The notes below the pieces were generated by a model. It ran no database searches. It had not been told where the DNA came from and was given only the letters and a program-made list of their open reading frames with translations. Positions 11,759 through 21,745 of a DNA stretch of 64,000 nt are shown here, piece by piece. The DNA lies in assembly GCA_033398695.1 (NCBI GenBank), contig CM065806.1:47145001-47209000 (forward strand), given 5' to 3'. Source of the DNA: Orobanche coerulescens. Lineage: Eukaryota; Streptophyta; Magnoliopsida; Lamiales; Orobanchaceae. The position numbers and the translations under genes are program-made. The first letter of the stretch is position 1. Each line of letters opens with the position of its first letter.

Positions 11759-12258
11759 AGGTTACAACCCTTAAATCAACGAAATGAGTGTACACATCCC
11801 CTAAATATAAACAAAACGAGGGTCACAACCCTTAAATCAACGAAATGAGGGTTCACATCCCCTAAATATAAACAAAACGAGGGTCACAACCCTTAAATCA
11901 ACAAAATGAGGGTTCACATCCCTTAAATGGGTCACAGCCCTTAAGTCTGCAAAATGAGGGTTCACATCCCCTAAATATAAACAAAAAGAGGTTCACATCC
12001 CTTAAACATGGGTCACAGCCCTTAAGTACGCAAAATGAGGGTTCATTTCCCTTAAACATGGGTCACAGCCCTAACACATGGTTCACATCCCTTAAACATG
12101 GGTCACAGCCCTTAAGTACGCAAAATGAGGGTTCATTTCCCTTAAACATGGGTCACAGCCCTAACACATGGTTCACATCCCTAAAACATGGGTCACAGCC
12201 CTTAAGTATGCAAAATGAGGGTTCATTTCCCTTAAACATGGGTCACAGCCCTTACATT
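11759..12258. repeat. Minisatellite between the two convergent MULE genes
   Basis: The left part repeats at about 61 bp (GGGTCACAACCCTTAAATC at 11820 and 11881). The right part repeats at 90 bp (GGGTCACAGCCCTTAAGTA at 12010, 12100 and 12190). The two core words GGGTCACAGCCCTTAA and GGTTCACATCCCTTAA resemble each other, so the array seems to have grown from one short word. It separates the GRF 3' end from the transposase stop at 12292. Confidence 0.95.
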
Positions 12259-12291
12259 TTCACAAAAAACAACAAAAATAAACTAAATGGT

Positions 12292-14948
12292 TCATTTCTT
12301 GTGTGTATGCTGCTTCAGCAAACTGGATAAATTAATAAACTTCTTTCCACTAGAAGATGAAGGTCCTCCAATCTGAACTCTTGATTTTGTAGTCTGATGC
12401 AGCTGCTCCCATGAGCTAGGTCCAGCCACTCTAGTTGAGTTGGTTTCTTGCTCCACTTGTGACTGTTGGGTTGGAAATTCAAATGGTTCACAAACTTCAC
12501 TGATTGTTTCTTGTGTAAGTGGCATGGGCGGCAACAAGATTTCACTTCTCTGATTATCAGTTGCGTCTGTAGTTGCCTCTATATCTCTTTCATTACTTAT
12601 TGATATGGGCCTTTTCCTTTTCACCTAATAAATATATTTAATGTTAGTACAAGAGGATTAATTTAGATAAACAGAACAATAATAAACAAAACAAAATGAA
12701 TACCTGTGATTTCCTTCTACTTGTTTCAGCTGTTGGATCATCTCTTCCACATGATCTACTGTTATGGCCCTCAAAGCCACAACTTGTACATGTCACAGTG
12801 ACTTCTCTTCTCTTCAGTTTGGCTGGTTTTCTTCCCCTCCCACTCTTTTTAGTCTTTATTCTTGGTTCATCAGGCTCATTTCTCCTAGCACGTGCAGGCC
12901 TCCCTTTTCCTCTTCCCATGGTTGGAGGCAGAGGTGGGATATAATATGTCTCACTCCGTAGAGCTGGACCATTTATCCCTTTGATTGTGGATGCATAGCT
13001 CTTCATGTAGGTGTCCACTGTATACCAATCACTTACATATTCATCTCTATCTCCTTTTTGATGGGTAATTGCAGAAATGGCATGCTTACAAGGAATGCCA
13101 CTTAATTCCCATAATCTGCAGCTACAAGTGTGTTCATCAAGGTTGACACAATGCTGTGTACCATCAGTGCATCTTACCTGATAATGGATATTGTCTGACT
13201 TGATAGGTCTGCATGACACTGAGTTCTCAGCATGTTTTTCTAGAATCTTTTTTATCTTAGGACAAATTCTTCCCTTCCATCTAATTGATGCTAAGTCTCT
13301 GCTATGCTGAAATCTAATCATCAGCCACTCTCTTATCCATTCAAGCATGGTTAAGATGGGCATCTCTCTTGCATCCAGGATACTAGAGTTAAAAGACTCA
13401 CATAAGTTATTGAGAAGAATGTCACATTTAGGGTGATCAACAAAATGTGACTTGCTCCATTGGTCAGCTGGTTTTTCATCTAACCACTTCCAAGCCACCT
13501 CATTAAACTCCTTCAGTTCAAGCATTCTTGCTTTCCAATCTCCAATTGTACTAGCATTTGCAGCTCTCCATAATGCCTGCTTATATGCAAGTCCCTTAAA
13601 ACCTACATTTTATGATTAAAATGCATAAGTACAAGATTCAAGCAAGCACAAGAATAAAATTAAAAAATTAGAAAATACCTGCTGATTTGAAGTTTCCATG
13701 CAAGTGCCTCACACAGAATCTGTGTGGTGAATCAGGGAAAATTTCAGCAAATGCTTGAATAAGTCCTTTTTGCTTGTCAGACATGAAGGTATATTCATAC
13801 CCTCTGTTGAGATCCAAGTCATGCTTCAAGCATATAAGGAACCACTCCCATGTTTCCCTTGACTCAGTCATCACTACACTCCAAGCAATAGGGTATAAAT
13901 TGTTATTGGCATCAATACCCACAGCTGTCAGTAGAATACCCTTATATGGACCTTTTAAATGGCATCCATCTACACCAATGATTGGCGTACAACCTGCTTT
14001 AAAACCCTTCTTAACTGCATCTAGGCATACATAGAATTTTGAAAACCTACTAGCCCCATTTTCATCTTCTACATTGGCCAAAATTACAGTAGACCCAAGG
14101 TTACTTCTTTTCAACTCATCGGCATAGTCCCAAAGCTTGCTAAATTGTTCACTTGGATTTCCCTGAAGTTTGTGCAGAGCTAACCTTTTAGCTCTAAATG
14201 CCTGCTCCTTTGTAACATCAATATCTAAGTCATCAGCCACATCTTGCTGAAAGGTGCTAACCTTCCTCTTAGGATCTGTTATAAACTTCTTAAGGTACTT
14301 CTCAGACAACCAAGATGATTTCAAAATTTTTACCCTATATTGAGCCACACAAGTGTGACAACCCTCATACTGTCTTATCTGAAAACTCTCCTAACCTTCA
14401 ACCTTTATCAAGTGTGCCTTCCAACCACAATTCTCACTGCATTTTGCATAACACCTTGTAGGTGCAGTCTTTGTGAATTTTATTGACCTCTTAGTCTTAA
14501 TGGCATATGAGTTAACAGCTTTTTTAAATTCATCTCTAGTACTGAAAATCATCCCTAACTCAAATTCGGGTTCATAAATCACTTCAGGGTTGAAAATGGG
14601 ATAATTAGGCTCATTTTGCTCTCCATCAGAAATTTTATTCTCATCAAAATCTCCATTATCATAACCCAACACACCATCACTTTCTTCACTACTTGCATTT
14701 GACTCTACATTGTCACCAACTTGGCTGTCAGTATTAATACTTTCATTGACATTTTTTTCAAACAATAAGTCATCATTTTCACTCTCACTCTCTTCACCAT
14801 AGTCACTATCACTGAAGTCTTCTAAGTCAGAGTTATCTTCTCTACCAAAATCTTCATTCCTCTCATGATCGTAAAGAAACAATTGACAAAACTTACTGTT
14901 TACTTGTGGTGGAGAGTTTGACCGTTTCTTCTCACGAACTGGTCCCAT
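12292..14948 (-). CDS. mudrA-like: MURA-type MULE transposase, three exons, one in-frame TAG
   Basis: Exons on the minus strand are 14948-13679, 13602-12704 and 12624-12292. They are joined by GT-AG introns of 76 and 79 bp that preserve frame, giving 833 codons before the stop. After an acidic N-terminus come the MuDR DNA-binding block (FELGMIFSTRDEFKKAV) and a MULE core with GVDGCHLKG and FMSDKQKG holding the two catalytic Asp. A SWIM finger (CSCRLWELSGIPCKHA) and a CCHC knuckle (CTSCGFEGHNSRSC) follow, then a basic tail. The only break seen is TAG at 14391-14393, between the DNA-binding block and a conserved ESFQIRQYEG stretch, explicable by one CAG-to-TAG transition. Start: ATG 14948, right after the right TIR. 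It should bind the TIRs and catalyse cut-and-paste transposition. Confidence 0.93.
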
Positions 14949-15018
14949 GCTCAGCGAAAGTTGCGAATCTTCTTTCTATTGTTGTCAATATTCTCGCAGC
15001 TGTGTATACAAACTTCGA

Positions 15019-15335
15019 TTGTGTATTCAAACTTCGATTGCACGGCTTCTTCCGTAGTCTTCGATCGGTGGGTTAGGGTTTTTTCGAACGGATTGGGGAA
15101 AAAATATTTTCAATCCGATTGTGACGCTCTGCTCCTATTTCTGATTTTTTTTTTTTCCGCAATCGGCCCTTCACGTGCGAGGCACGAGCCAATTAAGCCC
15201 AATCGGACCGGTTTCGGGCTTATTTGGCCTTCTTTTCCCACTTTTTCAAATTAAAGTCCTCCTTCTCCAGGCCCGAAAAGATATTATCCTTATAAGCCAA
15301 CTAGGTCAAAGTTACGGTCCTAAAAAAACAATTTT

Positions 15336-15338
<3 letters not shown>
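15019..15338 (-). repeat. MULE right terminal inverted repeat
   Basis: About 320 bp, the inverted partner of 10667-10988. The transposase ATG at 14948 lies about 70 bp inside it, so the TIR should contain the transposase promoter. Confidence 0.95.
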
Positions 15339-15373
<35 letters not shown>

Positions 15374-15382
15374 TTATATATA
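15339..15382. repeat. TA microsatellite flanking the MULE
   Basis: A TA run with a few interruptions, matching the TA run on the left flank. Consistent with one TA tract split by the MULE. Confidence 0.9.
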
Positions 15383-15550
15383 GGAAAGTATTTGGATCAT
15401 ATGAGACTAAGATTTATTTTGAAAAATAAGAATACAGTTAAGCCCCTTAATTGCATGTGATGGATGGTCTGGATTTTGTTTATATTTTTATTATTTTATA
15501 ATTAATGACTGATTCCTTATTTGGTAAATTGATAACTAATATGTGGAAAG
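15383..15550. other. Unassigned AT-rich sequence between MULE and Copia-B
   Basis: No ORF. It ends with GAAAG at 15546-15550, the target duplication of Copia-B, and continues at 22915 on the other side. Confidence 0.6.
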
Positions 15551-15780
15551 TGTTTGAGGAGAAAGTAAAAGACAGCAAATCAATTGTATTGATAACAATG
15601 AATAGAGGGGCCTTTATATAGGCATTACAATGAGAGTCCTTCCATACATAGGATTCCAAGTTAAGGTAAGACATCTAACAGGATCCTACTACCTCTGGAA
15701 GAGTCTAGAACCTTCCATAACTCTATCCCCTACAACCAGTATTAGGTAAGACACCAATAAGGAAAGGATTTCTCGGAACA
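15551..15780 (-). repeat. Copia-B 3' LTR
   Basis: TG...CA ended, 230 bp. In element orientation it begins TGTTCCGAGAAATCC. A TATA-like CTATATAAAGG on the minus strand lies at about 15609-15620. Confidence 0.97.
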
Positions 15781-15793
15781 CTCCCCCTGTGTC
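15781..15793 (-). other. Copia-B polypurine tract
   Basis: The minus strand reads GACACAGGGGGAG immediately before the 3' LTR, the position expected for the plus-strand DNA primer. Confidence 0.85.
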
Positions 15794-15984
15794 GAACACT
15801 AATACTAACATGGTGCATAAGGTGTTGCCTCGGTAAAAAACCTTTCCAAGTCAAATAAAACCCCGTGGGAAAAACAAAGACTTGGTGAGGAAAAAGAGCA
15901 CAACGCACCAACTAGAAATGACAGAATCATGTGAAGTATACTCCCCCTGAGGTATACATGACAGCTCATTCCGTCGAGCTATCA

Positions 15985-17847
15985 TTAGTTGAGCTCGGAT
16001 AATCGACACATGCCGATGCTTCTCACATGTTTCTCAAATGTAGATTTCGGCAGAGACTTAGTGAACAAGTCTGCGATATTCTCATCGGAACTCACTTGTT
16101 TCACTTCGATATTCAGCAATTTCTGCTGCTGCTGATTATAAAAGAACTTCGGCGCAATATGCTTGGTATTGTCAACCTTAATGAAACCTAACTTCATCTG
16201 CTCAATGCATGCCGCATTGTCCTCAAAGATGCAAGTAGGGGTTGCTGTAGTGGGATCTAATCCACACGTTCCTCGTATATGGTCTATGACTGACCGGAGC
16301 CAAATGCACTCCCTTACGGATTCGTGCAATGTAATTATCTCTGCATGGTTCGAGGAAGTAGCAACCAGGGTCTTCTTGGTAGATCTCCAAGATATCGCCG
16401 TATTCCCAATGGTGAACACATAACTAGTTTGAGAACGTCCTTTATGCGGGTCAGAGAGATAACCGGCATCAGCAAATCCAACTAACGTGTCGTTAGGATT
16501 CTCTGCATAAGGGGTAAGCTTGCTCGCATTAGCACTTCTGGTAGTCAAGCAACCATGCTTAGCTGCAATATCAGAGGAAGATCGACGGTCGGTATGCATC
16601 GTCTTAACCTCAACAATTCCTTTCGGAATATCGCTCTCTTTTGCGTAGGGAAAGAACAATCCTAGATCACTGGAGCCTTTCAAGTATCGAAAGATGTGTT
16701 TTACTCCATTCCAATGCCTTATCGTGGGAGCGGAGCTAAATCTCGCTGACAGATTCACAGAGAATGCGATGTCTGGACGAGTACATTGAGCCAGATACAA
16801 CAACGCACCAATTGCGCTAAGGTACGGTGTTTCTGCTCCAAGGACCTCTTCATCCCCCTCTTTGGGACGAAACGGATCCTTGTTCATTTCCAGGCTTCGA
16901 CCAATCATGGGGGTAGCAAGAGGATGTGCCTTGTCCATACTAAATCGCCTGAGCATTTTGTGGACATAGGCAGACTGATGAATGAGTATGCCATCATCTC
17001 GATGTTTTAGCTCTAAGCCCAAGCAGAATCGAGTCCTCCCCAGGTCTTTCATCTCGAATTCGGATTTAAGGTAGCGGGCTGTTTCATTGACCTCATCTAT
17101 GGTACCGATAACATTCATGTCATCTACATATACGGCTACAATCACGAATCCTGTATCTGTTCTTTTCACAAAAATGCATGGACAGATGTCACTATTCTCG
17201 TATCCCTTCCCAATCAAGTATTTACGTAGGCGGTTGTACCACATCCTTCCGGATTGTTTCAACCCATACAGTGAACGACGCAATTTCACAGCGTAAGCGC
17301 TCCGTGGTTTAGAGCTACTTGATTTGGGCAATGAAATCCCTTCGGGGACTTTTATATAAATATCCGTATCTAGATCCCCATAAAGATACACTGTAACCAC
17401 ATCCATGAGCTGCATGTTCAGTTTTTCGGACACTACCAAACTGACTAAGTAGCGGAAAGTGATGATGTCCATAATGGGAGAATACGTCTCCTCGTAGTCA
17501 ATGCTAGGGGGCTGCGAGAAGCCTTGGGCAACTAGTCTCGCTTTGTAACGCATGACCTCATCCTTATCATTGCGTTTACGAACAAAGACCCACTTATGTC
17601 CAACTGGTTTAACGCCCACGGGTATTGGCTCGATACGGACAAATACCTCACGTTTAGCCATTGAGTCTAGTTCAGCCTGCATTGCATCTTTCCATTTCGG
17701 CCAATCGGCTCGTTGTTGACATTCAGCAACCGAGCGCGGCTCAGCATCGTCGTCTTCAATAATTTCTTGAGCGACGGAGTGTGCAAAAGCATCATCGACT
17801 AGCGTGGACGACCTGTCCAATAATACGTATTCACTCGTATATTGCAT
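15985..17847 (-). CDS. Copia-B reverse transcriptase-RNase H (C-terminal part of pol)
   Basis: An uninterrupted 620-codon frame. RT begins with the plant copia block WPKWKDAMQAELDSM. It continues with NDKDEVMRYKARLVAQGF, LRRSLYGLKQSGRMWY, the catalytic YVDDMNVIG and FEMKDLGRTRF. RNase H contains ISWRSTKKTLVATSSNHAEI, IFEDNAACIEQ and ENIADLFTKSLP. An insertion of about 60 residues between RT and RNase H (VKTMHTDRRSSSDIAAKHG region) is notable. The family name MQYTS at the N-terminus is only the first in-frame Met: upstream pol is in another frame because of a one-base shift near 17850. Enzyme motifs look intact. Confidence 0.92.
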   Translation of the reverse strand: MQYTSEYVLLDRSSTLVDDAFAHSVAQEIIEDDDAEPRSVAECQQRADWPKWKDAMQAELDSMAKREVFVRIEPIPVGVKPVGHKWVFVRKRNDKDEVMRYKARLVAQGFSQPPSIDYEETYSPIMDIITFRYLVSLVVSEKLNMQLMDVVTVYLYGDLDTDIYIKVPEGISLPKSSSSKPRSAYAVKLRRSLYGLKQSGRMWYNRLRKYLIGKGYENSDICPCIFVKRTDTGFVIVAVYVDDMNVIGTIDEVNETARYLKSEFEMKDLGRTRFCLGLELKHRDDGILIHQSAYVHKMLRRFSMDKAHPLATPMIGRSLEMNKDPFRPKEGDEEVLGAETPYLSAIGALLYLAQCTRPDIAFSVNLSARFSSAPTIRHWNGVKHIFRYLKGSSDLGLFFPYAKESDIPKGIVEVKTMHTDRRSSSDIAAKHGCLTTRSANASKLTPYAENPNDTLVGFADAGYLSDPHKGRSQTSYVFTIGNTAISWRSTKKTLVATSSNHAEIITLHESVRECIWLRSVIDHIRGTCGLDPTTATPTCIFEDNAACIEQMKLGFIKVDNTKHIAPKFFYNQQQQKLLNIEVKQVSSDENIADLFTKSLPKSTFEKHVRSIGMCRLSELN

Positions 17848-17857
17848 TGAGATTTCT

Positions 17858-19825
17858 TTATTCTATGACATCAACAAAGTTTCCGATGCGTCCGTGTTGT
17901 TCCATTGTTGATTCGAGGACATATCCGTAGTCAGAGATAACCTCGTGTGATGGAGTTACTGTGTCGATGATGAGAGGATTTTGTGCCTCCGTTCCTCTTC
18001 TCTTTCGAGGTTCGGTATCCTTTCTACCCACTGGCCTCCCCCTCTTTCGAGCAGGGATAAGAGCAGCCGAAGCAGCCGTCCCACCACTAAGGTTGACGCC
18101 GGGGGCATAATTCCTTTGGGCGGCTGAACCTTGCCCTATAACTGGGACTTCTAACCTTGCATGAACATTCGCAGCAGGAATGGTAGATCTTGTCACTTTC
18201 GCAGTATCAGTAAAGCTATCGGGCATCGAATCCGCAACTTTCTGAAGACTGAGAATACGTTGCACTTCTAGCTCGGATTGAGCTGTGCGGGGATCTTGAT
18301 GAGGCAAGGAGGAAGCACACCAGACAATTTCTTGGCGTTCAACTGGAATCGTTCGATTCCTCTCTCCCCCTAACGACGGGAAGTTTGTCTCATCAAAGTG
18401 ACAGTCTGCAAATCTTGCGATGAAATGATCTCTGTCAAAGGTTCCAAATAGCGGACAATTTTAGGCGATTCATAGCCAACATATATACCTAATCGTCTTT
18501 GCGGACCCATTTTAGTACGCTGTGGAGGCGTAATTGGCACATAGACTGCACAACCAAAAATGCGTAAGTGTGAAATATCAGGCTCATATCCAGTTACCAA
18601 CTGGTACGCACTAAACGGTTGATTGGCAGTGGGTCGAAAGCGAATAAGTATAGCCGCATGCAAAATTGCATAACCCCAGGCAGAAATCGGCAAGTTGGTA
18701 CGCAATACCAATGCTCGGGCGATAAGCTGTAACCGCTTAATCAAGCCTCGGCAAGGCCATTCTGCGAATGAATATGGGGGACGGGATGTTCAACTTCAAT
18801 CCCTATCGACATGCAATAGTCGTCAAAAGACTTTGACGTAAACTCACCAGCATTGTCCAATCTTAATGACGAGATTGGAAAGTCGGGGTGGTTAACCCGT
18901 AACTTGATGATTTGTGCTAGGAGTTTAGCAAATGCAAAATTTCTTGTGGATAGCAGAGCGATGTGTGACCATCGCGTCGATGCATCAACCAGAACCATAA
19001 AGTATCAGAATGGTCCGCACTCTGGCTGAATAGGCCCACATATGTCCCCTTGAATTCTTTGTCAGAAGCGAATGTTTTGTGTTGAGTCTTTAGCAAAGGA
19101 CGGAGAGGGTATCAACTTTGCTAGTGAACAGGCTTTTCAAAACGATTTATGGGCATTGGAATTGCCACGGAAGCCTCGGGATTTACGAAAGATGCACCGT
19201 CAACCTTATCAGGGCGTGCGATCTTTAGTCCCGGTGATACGGTATCAAGCTCACTCACATCAATGCCGATATCGAGTGGTGCTTCCAATCGTTTTCTGGA
19301 CTTGAAAAACGGATGACCATGTGAGTTTTTCAAAATGCGAATCATCATGTCGCGTCCAGGGTGACCGAGTAGGTCATGCCATAGTTGGTATGCTTCGGGA
19401 TCACAAAGTTCGTGACTCACAGCATAGGGTTCAATAACCCTTATTGTAGGCTGGTATAAACCACTACTTAGACTCATTAGTTTCTCGAGAATGCGGCGTC
19501 TTCCGCAGTCTGCCAGAGTAACACACAAAAATTCTGTCCTATTCTCACAATGTGTATCAAGGTGATAACCGTTGGCACGGATGTCCCTAAAACTTAGCAA
19601 GGTTCGGTTTGCTCTTGGGGCATAGAGAGCATTTGTGACATTAATATGCGTACCATTAAGTAGCAAGAAATGAGCAGGTCCCCTTCCTTGAATTACTTGG
19701 GAGGAACCAATCATTGTTGTCACTGAGGATATGTATGGCACAATATCCTTAAATAATTGCCTATTCCGAAGAATAGTGTGGGTTGTTCCACTATCAGCAA
19801 GGCACTCAATTTCGCCACGAGACAT
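17858..19825 (-). pseudogene. Copia-B protease and integrase region of pol, frameshifted
   Basis: The pol ATG is at 19825. Protease follows at once with CLADSGTTHTIL (Asp-Ser-Gly active site). A GAG-pre-integrase segment reads YQLWHDLLGHPGRDMMIRIL with the HHCC histidines, then the integrase core shows MVLVDASTRWSHI, SLRLDNAGEFTS and HSQNGLAEA (D, D, E), followed by WGYAILHAAILIRFRP. A variable linker (18307-17858) leads to RT. The chain is broken by stops after 19121 and by shifts near 19000, 18742 and 18310-18370. The ATG is directly preceded by a 3' splice-site-like TTATATCTTATTGTAG. Confidence 0.88.
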
Positions 19826-20666
19826 CTACAATAAGATATAAAACTCGATTACTCTTATGATAAAGACATAGCGAAAACTCATTAACTTCGAGTTTGGGGA
19901 AATTCGACCAAGTTGGGTAGGATCAAAGTTAGCACAATCGCTGGAAATAATTTCCGCGCAGCTTGACCTTTGTTCACTAAAACAGCAATAACTTCTTCGT
20001 TAAGAAGGCTATGGACTAACGGTCAGTTGTTATGGAAACTAGACTTCCGTATCTTTATGTCTATAGGTTGTTCACTTTCTGGATCATTAAACTCAGATCT
20101 CAGTGCTCGTTTCAAGTTGCTATTTTGGTATTTCTCTATTGTTGAGTGATAGAGCAAGGTTGAAGCCTTTTTCAAAGTCATTATTGTTGATACAATACTA
20201 TGGAAATATGACCATAGGAGCGTTTAAACACTTCAAAACACATCTTGGTGTTCGATTTATATCTCGACTAATGATCCTTTCGGTACCTCTAACTTGGTAA
20301 ACTTGCAGAGAAAGTAGGAATGTCGGTACAGCTAAGGCTGTTTAAAAACCACTGATTCCGTTTGAACTTTCAAAGCATAAACAAATACCAAGGAGGATGC
20401 GCCTAGTCTTGATCATAAGTTTTGATGAAATCCTACCAATGTATCAATTTAACCAAGCAATTCATTACTGAGCAATTGTTTTGTGATAAACCAAACATGC
20501 TTTCGAAGGAAAAATAAAATTCGTTTTTGCACAATCACAGCAATTAAAAGAATTTTATTCATCATGGCCAACTTTATTACATTCATAGAAAATCCAAAGT
20601 AGTTCTCGAAAACTAGAAACAAGACAAAACATAACCAAAGCTTAAAACTAGTCAAACTATAATGAT
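19826..20666 (-). other. Copia-B non-coding spacer between gag and pol, ending in a splice acceptor
   Basis: Between the gag stop (20667) and the pol ATG (19825) lie 841 bp dense in stops in all frames in element orientation. Its 3' end reads TTATATCTTATTGTAG next to the ATG, nearly the same as TTATATCTTGTAG next to the gag ATG. This suggests that pol is expressed from a spliced RNA. Confidence 0.65.
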
Positions 20667-21745
20667 CTAGTCAAAGTCGGCAACATCCATATGTTGGTCT
20701 TTGTCCGCAATGGTGAGAGGAGGGATCTCAGTCGGGATCTCAGTATGGTTCACCTCCATATTCTCGTTATCTTCCTCCATGTAATTTGACTCTTGAGTCA
20801 AGTACTGTTTATAGTGCTTGTAGTAAGCTTGGATGTTCTTAGGCGCCTTGCAATTGCGGTAAGTATGCTTCTTCGATCCGCAAGTATAGCAATTCCGGCC
20901 TTCCTTTGGAGTGGTTCCATTCCCGGCGGCAGGAGGCGGTCCACGTGGTTGGGTTCCACTGGGTCCGGTGGCCGAGCCACCTTGCCTTTTCCACACATTG
21001 GAACGACGACCTCGTCTTTTCCCTCGCTTGCTCGAGTCATGCACCCGTGGTGCTTGCAAAAACTGAATAGCGTTGCCTTTTCTATTTTGTCGTGGTGCCT
21101 TCCTGTGGGTAGCCTGATTCACTTCCGGAATCGGCTTCGTACCAGCTGGGCGCGCATTGCTATTGAGAATAATCTCATGGTGCCTTTCTTTTTTCGCGAG
21201 GTGGGAGATAAGGTCACTAAAATTTTTAATTCTCCCTTCCTCATAGGCAACGCGCAGCTGATGAGCAATCACACTTGCTCCCACGGGAAACGTGTTAAGA
21301 GTCTTCTCGATCAAATCTTGATCAGACTTCTTGACACCACAGAAACCAAGATCAGTGTGAAGATCGAGGATGGCTTGGTTATAGGCCTCCACATTCGCAT
21401 AATCCAAAAATCGGATTTGCTCCCACTGAAGTTGCAATTTGGGGAAGCGCTGATCATGCACATTATTAAATCGTTGTTCGAGTGTATCCATAGTTCTTTG
21501 GGGGTTTGCAAATTCATATAACACTTTTTCAACAACGGATGTATATGTCTACGCAAGTACATCAGTGCATTAACTTTGGTTTCCTCGCTCGGTTCTTGAG
21601 CGGTAGGCTCGTTAGAGGGAAAGATGGTGGTGGTAAATCTCTTACCGACGAACGCCAAGCGAACGTCTAAGACCCACCTATGGTACTCCTTACTAGCATG
21701 GTCAAGGATGTCGAACTCCGGATGAACATTGGAGCTTTGTGCCAT
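20667..21745 (-). pseudogene. Copia-B gag with zinc knuckle, one single-base deletion
   Basis: ATG at 21745. The capsid part reads EFDILDHASKEYHRWVLDVRLAF, then YMNLQTPKELW, then after a frame change DTLEQRFNNVHD, RIKNFSDLISHLAKKERHHEI and a basic region. The CCHC knuckle is CYTCGSKKHTYRNC near 20880. The break is one missing base near 21488, where LW should continue to DTLEQRF. Gag forms the virus-like particle and binds RNA. Because this is a single small deletion, it may be recent or a sequencing error. Confidence 0.9.

Larger units (their letters stand above)
10667..15338 (-). mobile_element. Mutator-like element (MULE), 4.7 kb, two convergent genes
   Basis: The element is delimited by ~320-bp terminal inverted repeats that begin GGGAAAATTG on each side. 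It carries a mudrA-type transposase transcribed leftward from the right TIR, and a small intact two-exon gene transcribed rightward from the left TIR. The 3' ends face each other across a minisatellite (11759-12258). The two-gene convergent plan resembles maize MuDR (mudrA/mudrB), but the second gene is unlike anything I know as mudrB. Confidence 0.93.

Noticed and set aside
12058..12330. A 90-codon ORF with internal repeats
   Set aside because: It is the translation of the 90-bp minisatellite, whose period is divisible by three.
20793..21521. 242-codon plus-strand ORF
   Set aside because: Antisense shadow of the Copia-B gag; no similarity or motif of its own.
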